From assembly GCA_951394405.1 (NCBI GenBank), contig OX596339.1, forward strand, positions 3,410,001-3,474,000: a DNA stretch of 64,000 nucleotides. Direction: 5' to 3'. Every line of letters begins with the position of its first letter. The first letter of the stretch is position 1. Source of the DNA: Coprinellus micaceus. Its lineage: Eukaryota > Basidiomycota > Agaricomycetes > Agaricales > Psathyrellaceae. A program made the translations under genes and the position numbers. The notes beneath the pieces are model-generated. The model was given only the letters and a program-made list of their open reading frames with translations, searched no databases and was not told where the DNA came from. This document shows positions 24,561 to 34,769 of the stretch, piece by piece.

Positions 24561-25510
24561 CTATTTCCAGAAATCTCGCCTTGCTTCCAGGATGTCGACC
24601 ACGGTGTGCGTCCCAACGTACTTGTTCTCCCTCTCCAGGTACCGTTCTTCCCGGCCATCGTTTGTGTCGGCTTCCATCCCAACAAGTACCTCAAAATAAT
24701 ATGAGGTGAGCCCGAAAGCCTTGTAGCGGGCGATCTGTTCTTCTGGTGAGATGGGCTTGTGCATGAGAGGCTTCCCAACGTAGTCCTTCAAGATGTCGAC
24801 GACCTACTCAAATTCGGTAAGCATTTTTATACTGGACGAGACTTGGCCGAGCGCACCTCGTCGTATGTCAACGCTTGAGGCCCGAGGACAAATACGTCCT
24901 TGAACTTGGTCGGTTGCGTGATTGCCTCAAACGCAGCTTGGGCAATGTCTTCGACAGAGACGATGGGGATGCGCCCCTTTGGGACAATGGTAATAACCTC
25001 CCCACTTCCCTTGATGCCATATGAAAGCCCTTCAAATATATTCTCTGCAAACTATCCATCAGACCCCGTCGAACTACTACCACACAGGATGTACGCACCG
25101 ATGAACCACGTCGGCCTCAGCGCAATATAATCCACTCCCAGGTTATCTAGATACCCATGGACACGACCAGCCGCCACACCTCCTTTCTCACAGGGCGACC
25201 CGCTGAGCAACACGAACTTCTGCACTCCGTTCTCTACAGCAACGTCAATGAACGATTTCATTATTGGGAGCGGTTCCACGCAGGCCAGAGGGGGGAGCAG
25301 ATAGACGCTTTCGATAGCGACTCCAAGGCCCGCAGCGAACGCGTTGCCGAAGGTGGTGGAGTCGTCCCAGTCGAGCGAGACGTGCTTGTACTCTGCAGGA
25401 ACCTTCTGAGGAGATCGGGTCCCAAAAACGACGTCTTTGCCTGAAACTCTGAGGCGCTTCGCGAGCCCGAGACCGATTTTGCTTGTCCCGCCGGTAATTA
25501 GAGTGGCCAT
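24561..25510 (-). CDS. NmrA-like NAD(P)-binding reductase (280 aa, 3 exons)
   Basis: Exons: 25099-25510, 24857-25044 and 24561-24803 (843 nt, 281 codons). The N-terminus MATLITGGTSKIGLGLAKRL carries the atypical Rossmann GGxxxxG loop. Later come FVLLSGS, RPTWFIEN (restored only by using the acceptor ttgcag, since a nearer tag breaks the frame) and IPIVSVEDIAQAAFEA. These mark the NmrA/ergot-alkaloid EasG-like branch of extended short-chain dehydrogenases. The substrate is unknown; no neighbouring biosynthetic cluster is visible apart from the convergent IDO gene. NADPH preference is inference. Confidence 0.85.
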
Positions 25511-25595
25511 AGTTCGAGTAATTCGTCGCCAAGGGAGATGCGGCTGCTGAGGTAGGTTCAGAGTTGTGGGGGGTAGAAATGGTTCAAAGACCACG

Positions 25596-25603
25596 TATAT
25601 ATA
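25596..25603 (-). promoter_or_regulatory. TATA box of the NmrA-like gene
   Basis: TATATATA, 86 bp upstream of the ATG at 25510. Confidence 0.45.
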
Positions 25604-26316
25604 GTGGTTGACGGGGTTTCATAGTCTGCGCAGAAGCGGGTGGTACTGAGGCTCAGGCTCGGGGCTGAGTAATATAACACTATTGCAAGAGGGAAATGCC
25701 GAAGGACCAGGGTTGACACAGCGCTTCCTAGCCACAATGCAACCGAACGTATGGCTATGGTCGGGGACACGCTCAACAGCAACGCGGTGAGAAAAGGCTC
25801 TTGAGAGTAGGGCCCGGGTAGGCCAAGAGGACGTAGCCTTCCCCATTGAAGGTCCTTCCCGTTATTTGCCCGCTGTCCCCGCAAGCTAGAAAGGGCGAGT
25901 AGAGCGCTTTATCGTGGCCATGCCGCCCCGCGCTCAAGCCACGCTTCAACTTGTAGAGGATGCCAAGCACTGTTATCCAGTATCGTGGTGTTTGCTCGTG
26001 GATGGGGGAAGGAGGGAGAGGACACAACCGTCACGACTCCCGCTCTCACTTTGACGTTGCTCTTGTTTGGGTTATCAACAATCAGAGCCCAAAGCCGATC
26101 TTTCAAGCTCAAGCTTCAAGGCTTTGTGCTTCACTAACGTCTCAATTTATTCGCTATCGATACTGTCCCTGCCTCCCGAGAAGAATATGCAAAAAAAATC
26201 CCCTGGCTTGAATTTCGAACCCCATCTATTCATAAATGTTAGCTCGCGAGCAGTCAGTCTCCGTCGACGAGCGACATCATGGTTACCGAATGGTTACGCA
26301 CCTTTCATGACTTCGA
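25604..26316. other. Gene-poor stretch
   Basis: No supported gene between the NmrA-like promoter and the small secreted protein. Confidence 0.35.
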
Positions 26317-26520
26317 CTAAGCGGCCTGGGTTGGGCCATAGCGACAAATCAGCAAAGGCCCCTTCCAGCACCATGGAGGCACTGTATAAGTTGTCGTCGT
26401 GGAAGTGGATGTCGTTGTCGTCGTTGTCGACGTGCCACCCGGAACAGGTGAAGCAAAAGTGTCTCCAGATAGGGAAGCTAGGATAAAGCCGGCTGAAACG
26501 AGTTTGGCTAGCACTTGCAT
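26317..26520 (-). CDS. Small secreted protein with Thr-rich linker (67 aa)
   Basis: The start MQVLAKLVSAGFILASLSG is a good signal peptide with likely cleavage after TFAS. A low-complexity Ser/Thr run (about 15 of 18 residues Thr/Ser) follows, then a compact tail VPPWCWKGPLLICRYGP with two cysteines that could form a disulphide. The Thr run would be O-mannosylated. Size, secretion and cysteine content fit a fungal small secreted protein, but no family is recognised. A longer in-frame ATG at 26550 exists; 26520 is preferred because it begins the signal peptide. One exon only, so a chance frame cannot be excluded. Confidence 0.5.
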   Translation of the reverse strand: MQVLAKLVSAGFILASLSGDTFASPVPGGTSTTTTTTSTSTTTTYTVPPWCWKGPLLICRYGPTQAA

Positions 26521-27252
26521 GGTTAGGCGATTGTTTAGGGCTTGGGACAACGATGAGACTAGGACTAAATACTGCTAGGTATGCATCCTCGGATTGACAG
26601 AATTTCCGATTGTGGTGTGCCTGACCAGTCTCATTCGCTTCCGTATCATAGAATCATAGTGTGCTTTGATTTCTGCGATGGATGTCAAATGAAAGTGTAA
26701 TTCTCCCCTGTTCTCCATTAGATGCCAAGGGAAGCCTAATAGCTGGCGAAATTCCGTGGCTACGAGTATGGGAGCGGGGCAGGGCGCTTGCCGGAGTCAG
26801 AAGGAAATGCGAGAATGAGCGCCCAAGCCAGCGCCGCCCCTCATCACGATTGTCAGACAGGAGGCACCATTTCTCTGCTGAAATGGTAGTAACAGGATAC
26901 ACGGAACCATCCCTCACTTTACAGGACATGGATATTGGACTCTTCTGGATCAGAGAACCCCGTTTCTCTGGGATCTTAATCTCCACGGCGAGTATACAAT
27001 GCTGTTCATCTAGCTTCTGAAGGTTCGTCCCGTTCTATCGGATAATTCCTGGAGGGCTGAAAGGGTCGTAATTCGGTTGTTAGGATTATGCGTGCAATTT
27101 TTGTGCATAGCAAGGGTCGCTATTATTTCCAAAGACTAGGGCAGCAGCCAATGCCTCCACTATACTGGCCTCCGGCAGAATAAACAAAGTAGTAATCCCG
27201 CACATAGAGTCAGGAGTATTACAAGAAGGGAACGGCGGTGCGGGAGACATAT
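26521..27252. other. Gene-poor stretch
   Basis: No gene seen; includes the 3' flank of F-box gene A. Confidence 0.35.
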
Positions 27253-28512
27253 TCACAGATACACAAGTGAAATAGATGAACCTTCTAAGAACTCACTAAA
27301 CGCAATACCGTGGCACTCTGAGTCCAAGGGGCTCTCAGGCTGGGGAAGCTTCAGCACCTTGACCCTGCCTAGGAGAGGTAGGAGCCCTTTCGCGACGCCT
27401 TCCAAGATCGGAAATTCGCCGGTGTTGAACTCCACAGCCGTGACGGTGAGATAGAAATCACCACGGCCGAGGGATTGTATTCGTTCCTGTACGGCAGCAG
27501 GATGAGGGGTTGAGGAAAGCACCGTTTCGACAATGGTATCTTCACAGCGCAAAAAGGACGTTGTCATTCCAACGTTTGGCGATGGGACCACCAGCTGTCG
27601 CACGATGTGGCCTATACTGCAGGAGACAAGTCCTGTCATGACCCTATAATCGCCGGACAGGTTCCACACATCTACCTTGAGTCTTCGACATAAAGGCATC
27701 TGGACGCATTCAAAGAATGCTTCCGTGGCAGGTAGGTCGACAGAGAGGTCTAGCTCGGTGAGCTGAGGCATTGACACAGGCTCCACGGGAGGGAGACCCG
27801 TCAGAGCGTCGGGCATCTGTAGCTTGAGTCGCGTGAGGTTCGGGAAGGACGTTACGACGTGGAACATGGATGGGAGGTGCAATTTCTCAGAGCTGGGGTA
27901 CCATGCATTGGGGCGGACGACGAAAGTGAGGTCCTCGAGCTTGGGCGCATGCAGATTCGCGACTGGGACAATAAAGTTGGTCATCTCCAGTGACTTGAGC
28001 ACAGGGAAGTTGTTTCCGAAGAAGCGGTGGAGCGAGTATGCGGGATCCGGTATATAGGGATCTGGATTCAGCTGGATAAGAAGGTGCTCCATGACTGGCA
28101 CCTTTCGCCGTGGCACCTCTCGCAGGATCACCCCAACGGACTTTTGGGCACTGTGACATGTAACTTCATACGACCGACAGAAGTGAATATGCTCCATCTC
28201 CGCAATCAGTGTAGGTTCGTCCCTGAACAAGGGTGTCTGCCAACCGACGTCGATCGAGAGGGTGCCGCATCTGCGTAAGAGCTCCTTGGTTAGCTCTGTG
28301 TGCACTCGGTTGTTCGTCTGGCAGGTGAGGAATGGATATCTTCTCCATAGCTCCGGAGATGAAAGCGCAAGCGCTCGCCAATGGGGGCAGACGTGCGAGA
28401 TGGTGAGGATGTTGTGGAAAGCCTGACGTGTTTTCTCTGCGAGGGAGAGGAAGACCTGGAGGAGAATGTCGTCCACGAGGCGGACTTGCACTGGCTTTGG
28501 GCCAATGGTCAT
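27253..28512 (-). CDS. F-box family protein A of tandem trio (419 aa)
   Basis: The N-terminus LVDDILLQVFLSLAEKTR, then ILTISHVCPHWRALALSSPELW is a divergent F-box. The body repeats the leucine-rich layout of genes B and C (LKSLEMTNF, APKLEDLTF, PQLTELDLS, MPLCRRLKVDVW). The C-terminus SEFLEGSSISLVYL is about 50 residues shorter than B and C and lacks their ERL(L/I)CSL(E/D)WAR block. A gtgagt just before this end may be a real donor, but no matching last exon was found, so I read it as C-terminally truncated. Likely an SCF substrate adaptor. Confidence 0.8.
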   Translation of the reverse strand: MTIGPKPVQVRLVDDILLQVFLSLAEKTRQAFHNILTISHVCPHWRALALSSPELWRRYPFLTCQTNNRVHTELTKELLRRCGTLSIDVGWQTPLFRDEPTLIAEMEHIHFCRSYEVTCHSAQKSVGVILREVPRRKVPVMEHLLIQLNPDPYIPDPAYSLHRFFGNNFPVLKSLEMTNFIVPVANLHAPKLEDLTFVVRPNAWYPSSEKLHLPSMFHVVTSFPNLTRLKLQMPDALTGLPPVEPVSMPQLTELDLSVDLPATEAFFECVQMPLCRRLKVDVWNLSGDYRVMTGLVSCSIGHIVRQLVVPSPNVGMTTSFLRCEDTIVETVLSSTPHPAAVQERIQSLGRGDFYLTVTAVEFNTGEFPILEGVAKGLLPLLGRVKVLKLPQPESPLDSECHGIAFSEFLEGSSISLVYL

Positions 28513-28785
28513 GGTTGATGGAAGAATGGCGCGGAGCCCGAGTCCCGACGTGGGCCTTTTGCATCTGTTTGTTCATTGATCGTGCATCGCTGGCACGGGC
28601 GCTTAAATCGTTGTACGTGTCACGTCGAAATCGTCTTCACTCCCATTAAATTCCGAGTAATTATTTATCTACTACCTAGGAAAGGCACTATTGGTCTGGG
28701 ACATACCCGAGAATTTGAACCTCATAGGGCAGTATCAATCAGCTCCCAAGGGCTTCTGAACCAATGATATCTATGAGATAGCTAT

Positions 28786-30225
28786 CTACGACGATGTGGG
28801 AGGTAAGAAGCTCCGTTCGTCAATTACTTCGATGGGACGTCGAACGGACTTATACCTTCCTGCGCCCAAAGAAACCAGCTCCCCGTCAACCAGCGCTCGC
28901 GCCCATTCAAGACTACAGAGCAGTCTCTCCGGTCCAAGGGGTTGTCGAACGCATTCCTTGAAGATATGGGCGTATGTCCGGACTGCCACTGGGTCGTGTC
29001 GCAGCTCCAAACAATCGACCGTCCCGAAAGTTTCCCCCCACGCCGCGACGACACCGTACGCAATATCCCTGGCTCCTCGGTCCACACCGGGCGTCCCCAT
29101 GATCACTGTGAGGTCGCCGGGCTCAGCTTGTCGTGCCCAATGGGGCACTTCGTGAGCGCGCGGAGAGAAGATGAGTTCCATCTCTACATCGTCAAGGTGA
29201 GTGACAGATAACGTCTTGCTGGGCAGCCTAGACGAAGAAGTCACCAGGCTGCGCAAAATCTGGTGGATCGCACTGAGGACTGTGTGTCCTGTCGGGGGTT
29301 GGAGCTCGCCAGAGGCACTCCAGATATGCATGCCGATCTTCTGGCACTGTGGCATCGACACATGTCGGAGAAAAAGGAGGATAGAGGTGAAGTCGGTGAG
29401 CAAGGAGATCTCGGCTAGTCGGGGAAGAACCACCTGTGCGCTGAGGGCTGGGTCCTTCAACAGGCCACGTAAACGCAGTTCAAGGCGAGTAATCCCCAAA
29501 ATAGAAGGTAATTGAAGAGTGTGGAGGATACATCGAGGGGGGGCGTATGGGTGATGGTCGTGAGTAACCTGGAGGTCAAGGACCTCTAACTTGGGGAGGG
29601 AGAGCGTGTGCATGTCGACGCTGAGGTTCTTGAGTCGTAGTGTCCTGAGCTCTGGGAGGAGTAGCTTGTCTCCAAAGATGTAGTGCGATAGCGCGGACGG
29701 TAGGAGCCTGACACCGCGTGAGGGATAGTGCTTATTGTATTCGGCGTCGGATACGGAAAGTTCTTCTAGTGCGGCCATCCCTTCCCCTGGGACTCCGAGA
29801 CCTTGCTCATTCCTTTGCGTCACACTCGACCACCACAAGCCGTCTTCGATATGGAGGGGAAGGTTGTACGTCCTGAGCCGGTGTCGGTACGCCAATTCGC
29901 TGGTGATCGCTCCTACAGATCGCTTCAAACCAGGACATTGTTCCCACCCAACGTCCAATGTAAGCGCCCCGCATCGACTTAGAATTTCGTTTGTAAAAGA
30001 CAGATCGTGATCAACCCCGTTCCTTTGGTTGTGGAGGATCAAGAAGGCGAATCTCCTCCACAACTCTGGGCAAGCGAGCGACACCCTGCGCCATTGGGCG
30101 CAGACATGGGAGATGGCAATGATGTTCCGGAACGATTTTCGCGATTTCTCTGCGAGGAGGATGAAGATTTCGATGAGAATGTCGTCGACAAGGGGATCTG
30201 CGACTGAGGGAGTGGTCGTGGCCAT
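28786..30225 (-). CDS. F-box family protein B of tandem trio (479 aa)
   Basis: Single exon. F-box VDDILIEIFILLAEKSR with ISHVCAQWRRVSLACPELW, followed by leucine-rich blocks (LRTLRLKNLSVDM, LPKLEVLDLQV, LPRLAEISLLTDF, MPQCQKIGMHIW) and a C-terminal ERLLCSLEWARALVDGELVS module shared with gene C. Same strand and about 270 bp from gene A, consistent with tandem duplication. Substrate unknown. Confidence 0.87.
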   Translation of the reverse strand: MATTTPSVADPLVDDILIEIFILLAEKSRKSFRNIIAISHVCAQWRRVSLACPELWRRFAFLILHNQRNGVDHDLSFTNEILSRCGALTLDVGWEQCPGLKRSVGAITSELAYRHRLRTYNLPLHIEDGLWWSSVTQRNEQGLGVPGEGMAALEELSVSDAEYNKHYPSRGVRLLPSALSHYIFGDKLLLPELRTLRLKNLSVDMHTLSLPKLEVLDLQVTHDHHPYAPPRCILHTLQLPSILGITRLELRLRGLLKDPALSAQVVLPRLAEISLLTDFTSILLFLRHVSMPQCQKIGMHIWSASGELQPPTGHTVLSAIHQILRSLVTSSSRLPSKTLSVTHLDDVEMELIFSPRAHEVPHWARQAEPGDLTVIMGTPGVDRGARDIAYGVVAAWGETFGTVDCLELRHDPVAVRTYAHIFKECVRQPLGPERLLCSLEWARALVDGELVSLGAGRYKSVRRPIEVIDERSFLPPTSS

Positions 30226-30422
30226 GGTGGTTTGGGAAGGGTGACGCTGGCGGCAACATCTAGTCTATATCTGTCACGAGGTCCCTTAGTTGTACCTGTT
30301 TGGCACATCGAAATTAGGCGCCCGTTCCGACACCACGCTTTGGTCCCGATCTGACCAGCGCTCTATGGCGCTTCAACACACATGCCACGGCGTCAAAAAA
30401 ACCTCCCAAATCAAGATCTTCG

Positions 30423-31886
30423 TTACCGTATCGACATCGACACAGGGAAGGCACTCCTCTCAATGATAATCTCCAACGGGGGATCAGCCGCTCTAAACCT
30501 CCCCTCCCCCGTAGGCGTAACCACCCCATCCACAAACACCCGCGCCCAATCCAAACTACAAATCAGTCTCTCCACCGAGGTGGTCGGATATCGAACGAAG
30601 TCATCGAAATGCTCCCCATACTCCTCCGCCACCAAAGGGTCGTCGGGTAGGTCCAAGCACGCTACCTTTACCGCGTCAGCAGAACCGGATGTCCAACCAC
30701 CTAGGACCCCGCGTATAGTCGTACCTTTCCACGGTCGGGCGGCGTGCGGGAACCCGATGACGATGGTCAGGTCGTCTGGGTGAGGGTCTCGAGCCCAATG
30801 TGGCGTGTCGTGGAGGCACGGAGAGAACACGTACTCCACCCTCGTGTCTTCGCAGCGCAGGAACGATAGCGTATTGCCGCTCGACTCCTGCTGCTGCTGC
30901 TGCTGCTGCAATACCAGCGGCGCTACCATCCGCTCTACAATCCTCTCTGTCACCGTCATGACCATCTCCTTATCCGAAAGTTCAAATTCATCCCTGGGGT
31001 GCTGGTTCCTCAAGAGCTTGATCCTGACCGTACGGCACCGCGGGAGGGATAAGTGCGAGAGGAGGAGGGAGAGGCAGCTAAAGTCCGTCGCGAGGTCGAG
31101 CTCCGAGAGATGCGGTAGCTCCAGTTCGCCGGAAAGGTTGGTAGTCTCGACGACGTGGCGTTGGTGAATCCGGAGTCGCCTAATTCCCGTGTGGACACCG
31201 AGCGTTTCGAAAATGCATGGTGGGACGGACACACCGACCCCGCCAGACTGGGGAGTTGGGTTAACCTCCCAGTTCAACTCTTCTAGATTGGGGAGAGAGA
31301 GGAGGTGCACGTCCACCCTGATATCTTTCAAATGGAGCTTCCTAAGCGCCGGAATGCATAGATCTTGTCCAAAAAGCCATTTCATCTTGTCCAGGGGGAG
31401 ATGCCTCGTCTCGGTCTGGAGCCCCACATCGAGAAGGGATAGTTCTTCCAGTGCTGTCGGTAGCACCCTGCTCAGGGGCGCCGTAACCATACCCCACCAG
31501 TTTTCGTCCCCAACGACAAGAGGAAGCCTATACATCCTCAACCTCTCCCCCATCCCCAACTCCCACCTAACCATGCCCACCGGCCTGCTGTAGATATGCT
31601 CCCACCCAACGTCCAACGTAACCCCCCAACACCTCCCAAGGATCTCACTCGTGAACGTCTTGTCCTCCACCTCGAAAGTCTCCATACCATCTCGAGTAAG
31701 AAATGCGAACCGCCTCCACAGCTCCGGAGACGCCAGCGCCAGCTTCCGCCATCGACTGCAGACGTGTGACGCGGTGAGGACGTTCCGGAAGGATCGTCGC
31801 GATGGCTCGGCGAGGAAGGTGAATGTTTCGATGAGGATGTCGTCGACGAGGGCATCTGTGGCTGAGGGAGTGGACGACGTAGACAT
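30423..31886 (-). CDS. F-box family protein C of tandem trio (487 aa)
   Basis: The frame is open further upstream, but the start is set at MSTSSTPSATDALVDDILIE because it matches the start of gene B. The F-box (ETFTFLAEPSR, ASHVCSRWRKLALASPELW) and leucine-rich body align with B throughout; the C-terminus ERLICSLDWARVFVDGVV matches too. A pure CAG run at 30888-30908 encodes seven glutamines absent from A and B. Confidence 0.87.
   Translation of the reverse strand: MSTSSTPSATDALVDDILIETFTFLAEPSRRSFRNVLTASHVCSRWRKLALASPELWRRFAFLTRDGMETFEVEDKTFTSEILGRCWGVTLDVGWEHIYSRPVGMVRWELGMGERLRMYRLPLVVGDENWWGMVTAPLSRVLPTALEELSLLDVGLQTETRHLPLDKMKWLFGQDLCIPALRKLHLKDIRVDVHLLSLPNLEELNWEVNPTPQSGGVGVSVPPCIFETLGVHTGIRRLRIHQRHVVETTNLSGELELPHLSELDLATDFSCLSLLLSHLSLPRCRTVRIKLLRNQHPRDEFELSDKEMVMTVTERIVERMVAPLVLQQQQQQQESSGNTLSFLRCEDTRVEYVFSPCLHDTPHWARDPHPDDLTIVIGFPHAARPWKGTTIRGVLGGWTSGSADAVKVACLDLPDDPLVAEEYGEHFDDFVRYPTTSVERLICSLDWARVFVDGVVTPTGEGRFRAADPPLEIIIERSAFPVSMSIR
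30888..30908 (-). repeat. CAG microsatellite (poly-Gln) in F-box gene C
   Basis: Seven tandem CAG codons on the coding strand. Length variation between strains is likely. Confidence 0.8.
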
Positions 31887-32439
31887 GGTGGTTGATGGTG
31901 ATTTGGAGAAAACCCGGACTCGGATGCGCGAGGTGATCGATGGAAACACGAGGGTGTGCACGTGCTTGGTTGATAGGCGCCCGTGCAGCGACAACGTGTC
32001 CAGACACTCTTTCATCCGTCCTGCCACGTAGTGCTTATGCGCAGCAAACGATGCAAGAACGCAAATTCTAGGCCACCTTATCGCTGCGGCCTGCTGATAC
32101 AATCGAGCCTTCGTACACACACGGTGGCCCACGGGCTGTCGGCGTATCTCATCCCCCGACACCACAGGAGGGAAAGATTCACGACTTGTTCGTAATATAC
32201 GACCTGATCGCCGTCCCTTCCCCCGAAATGACACCACATGCCGACTAGGGCGTGTAATTTGGAGGCGTTCGAATCCAGAATGCATTTATGGGCACTAGTA
32301 AATAGTGGGAGGGTATAAATACAGATAGAAGTCCACCTCGTCCACGTTCTCACCTTCGTCCCACCCACCAGCCCCATAATCCAACCGAACTGCGTACTCA
32401 CTCAACCCACCACGCTCAACACCACCGCCCACCACAGCA
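31887..32439. other. Divergent promoter region of F-box C and the small membrane protein
   Basis: Holds the 5' regions of two divergently read genes, including a clear TATA box at 32314. No gene is seen inside. Confidence 0.4.
32314..32320 (+). promoter_or_regulatory. TATA box of the small membrane protein gene
   Basis: TATAAAT lies 120 bp before the ATG at 32440; the sequence between is C/A-rich, like an Agaricomycete leader. Confidence 0.5.
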
Positions 32440-32658
32440 ATGTCATGGACAACCGAACCCATAACGAAGCTCTTCTACGCGCTCGATAAGGTCAACGACG
32501 ACTACGCCCTCACCCTCGGCCCCGTCTCGCTAACCGGGCTCCAAGTCGCCGGGGCTGCAGTTGGGCTTCTTCTCTTTACTGGGTTGCTACTCCAATCCGC
32601 GACGCCAAGTTCGAATTCGAAAAGGGAGGCGGAGGGGAAGAGGGCGAAAAGAGCGTGA
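32440..32658 (+). CDS. Small single-pass membrane protein (72 aa)
   Basis: MSWTTEPITKLFYALDKVND is followed by a hydrophobic segment from about residue 25 to 50 (LTGLQVAGAAVGLLLFTGLL) and a strongly basic tail (KREAEGKRAKRA). The TATA box and C-rich leader upstream support transcription. The layout suits a tail-anchored or small organelle membrane protein. No family recognised. Confidence 0.55.
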   Translation: MSWTTEPITKLFYALDKVNDDYALTLGPVSLTGLQVAGAAVGLLLFTGLLLQSATPSSNSKREAEGKRAKRA

Positions 32659-33329
32659 CGCATTGGGCTTATTGTTGTTGAGAAAGGTACGTGTCGTCCT
32701 AATCCCAGAGAGCGACGACGCTCTGGTTTTGCTGCAAGGCTGAGTGACTGAATGAACGACGTTCAGTCCACGGCGGTACGAGCGGAAGGTCCCTCGCCCG
32801 TCGGGCGCTTCGGGCTCCCGAATTAGATCCGTCGTTGTGCAAATGACATCATCCACCACCATAATTTTCTGTTCATCATTCGCCCCAACGCCGACATCCA
32901 AGTATGCCAGCGCATCGTCAGTGGAGGCCGCGACCGAGGGTCGAGAACGTCGTCGTGTACGAGGGAGGAACCAAGAAACCGGAGAGGGTAACGGAATGTC
33001 TATGCATCGAATCTATTCAGTGCGGGGAGTGGGGAGTTGGATTGTAATCCAGGCGCATAGTCTATGGAGCGTGCGTACGCCATACACAACAACATTCGTG
33101 TAGTGTTCGTGGTCATGGTGGAGGAGCGTGTCAGTGTATACAGAAATACGAACAGCGCGACCATCCAAGGCCCGTCGCGACATCTGTCTAGTCCAAGTCC
33201 ATCCAATAAAAATCACCATCGCTATGCGACGATGGGGGCAACGTGTAGGAGCATTAGGCGGGGTCGTAAGGTACTTGTAGTATGTGGTTGATGAGGTATC
33301 CGGAGGGGACGGAGGGAGGTAGGGAGCGT
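32659..33329. other. Intergenic stretch
   Basis: 3' flanks of the small membrane protein and cytochrome c genes; no gene seen. Confidence 0.4.
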
Positions 33330-33870
33330 TTAGGCGGAGGTCGCCCCCTTGAGGTAGGTGACGAGGTCGTTACGGTCCTTGTCCTTCTTCAAGCCAGCAA
33401 ACGCCATCTTGGTACCAGGGATGTACTACATTCGCGTGGAGAGGGTCAGTCCGGAGTATGAGGGAAGACGCGATGACGACGCACCTTCTTGGGGTTCTCG
33501 AGGTACTCGAAGAGGGTGTTCTCGTCCCAGGTAACGCCCTTGTTGATGTTGGCAGCGGTGTAGGAGAAGCCCTCACCCTGACCAGACTTGCGGCCGAAGA
33601 TACTGGAATACGCGGAGGAAGACGTGTCAACCATTCCGTTCCGTTCTCAACCCAGCGTAAGGTTGCACTCACCCGAAGAGGTTGGGCCCGACCTTGTGGG
33701 GCTCACCAGAACCAAGGGTATGGCATTGAGCGCAACGGGTCTTGAAGAGGGAAGCACCCTTGGCAGCGTCACCTACACCGGAAACCGCGTCAGCTCCTCC
33801 GTCCTCCGTCCAACGCGTCGAGCCCAGCGCTCGCTCTCTAATGTGGACACTCACCAGTAGAGAAAGGCAT
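33330..33870 (-). CDS. CYC1: Cytochrome c (109 aa, 4 exons)
   Basis: Exons: 33855-33870 (16 nt), 33673-33772, 33485-33602 and 33330-33425, summing to 330 nt. The protein starts [15 protein letters not shown]. The haem attachment site CAQCH is at residues 19-23 with axial ligand H23, and the second ligand Met85 lies in [10 protein letters not shown]. It carries electrons from complex III to complex IV in the mitochondrial intermembrane space. Length and every landmark match fungal cytochromes c, with no odd residue. The symbol is by analogy with yeast. Confidence 0.98.
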
Positions 33871-34041
33871 TGCGTCTAGGATTATATAGAAGAGGGAGGA
33901 TTAAGGGACAGGGACGAGGAGGACCGCTGAGTCGGCTTTTGGATGGTAGCGAGCAAAAGAGAGAGTGGCTGATTACCCCGACGCCGGTGACGACAAAACT
34001 TTTGAAGCCCGTGTCATGTGACCATCCGGTTCTCTCCGGGA

Positions 34042-34046
34042 ACCAA
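34042..34046 (-). promoter_or_regulatory. CCAAT element upstream of cytochrome c
   Basis: A CCAAT pentamer (in accaatgagcg, reverse orientation relative to the gene) lies about 175 bp upstream of the cytochrome c ATG. The HAP/CCAAT-binding complex controls respiratory genes, including cytochrome c, in fungi. Function here is inference. The element sits right at the left edge of the segmental duplication and is also present in the second copy at about 61451. Confidence 0.4.
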
Positions 34047-34635
34047 TGAGCGCCCGGGCATTTTGAGCGTGTCCTCGCCGGCCTGATCGTCCGAATTTGC
34101 CGACAGTCCAGGGATTTGTCAAGCGCCCGTCTGTCTCGAACCACTACGACGAATGTCATTTTCTGTCTTTTCTCTGCTGTTTTATGCTCGACGCTTGCGG
34201 TGAAGGGAACGGCTCTAGGTGGGGCCTTCGGATCTATGCAGCGTTACCCGGTGTCATCGATGACGAAGGAGCAGCGAGGAACCCAGGAAGGACACTCTAC
34301 TCCCGGATATACCCTGACCACTCTGGGTCGAGGATTGCGTGTCTCATACTGCTAGGCGATCACCACGCGCTCAAGGAACAAAGGAGCAATAGACGTTCTA
34401 CTCCTCAGGCCACGCTGTGCTATGATTGCTTGGCCACTCGGTTACGACTCGGCCAAGCGAGTGCTCTCTCTCCTCCCGACTCACGGAGCCTTTGAAATAT
34501 TCAGCTTATGAAGACCTGAACGCTAAGAAGGTAAGATCCATAAATCATTCAAAGCTCCCATACCACGCAGCACACTAATTCAATCACTTCAGTCGTACAC
34601 AGGGTATCAATTGTCCTCGAGGAGTCCAGTCATAC

Positions 34636-34687
34636 AGTCCAAGAATCAAGTCCAAGAATCAAGTCCAATGATCAAGTCCAAGAATCA
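34636..34687 (+). repeat. Four-copy 13-bp tandem repeat
   Basis: Unit AGTCCAAGAATCA, four copies, one with two changes. The equivalent site in the second segment (about 62085-62140) has decayed related units. It lies in the 3' flank of the acidic-protein gene. Confidence 0.75.
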
Positions 34688-34769
34688 GGTCTGATACCAA
34701 AAGTCTGAAGCCCAAATCCCACCTCCAAGCCTACCCTCGTCGCTCTCCTCAACCAGGTCACCCAACCCA

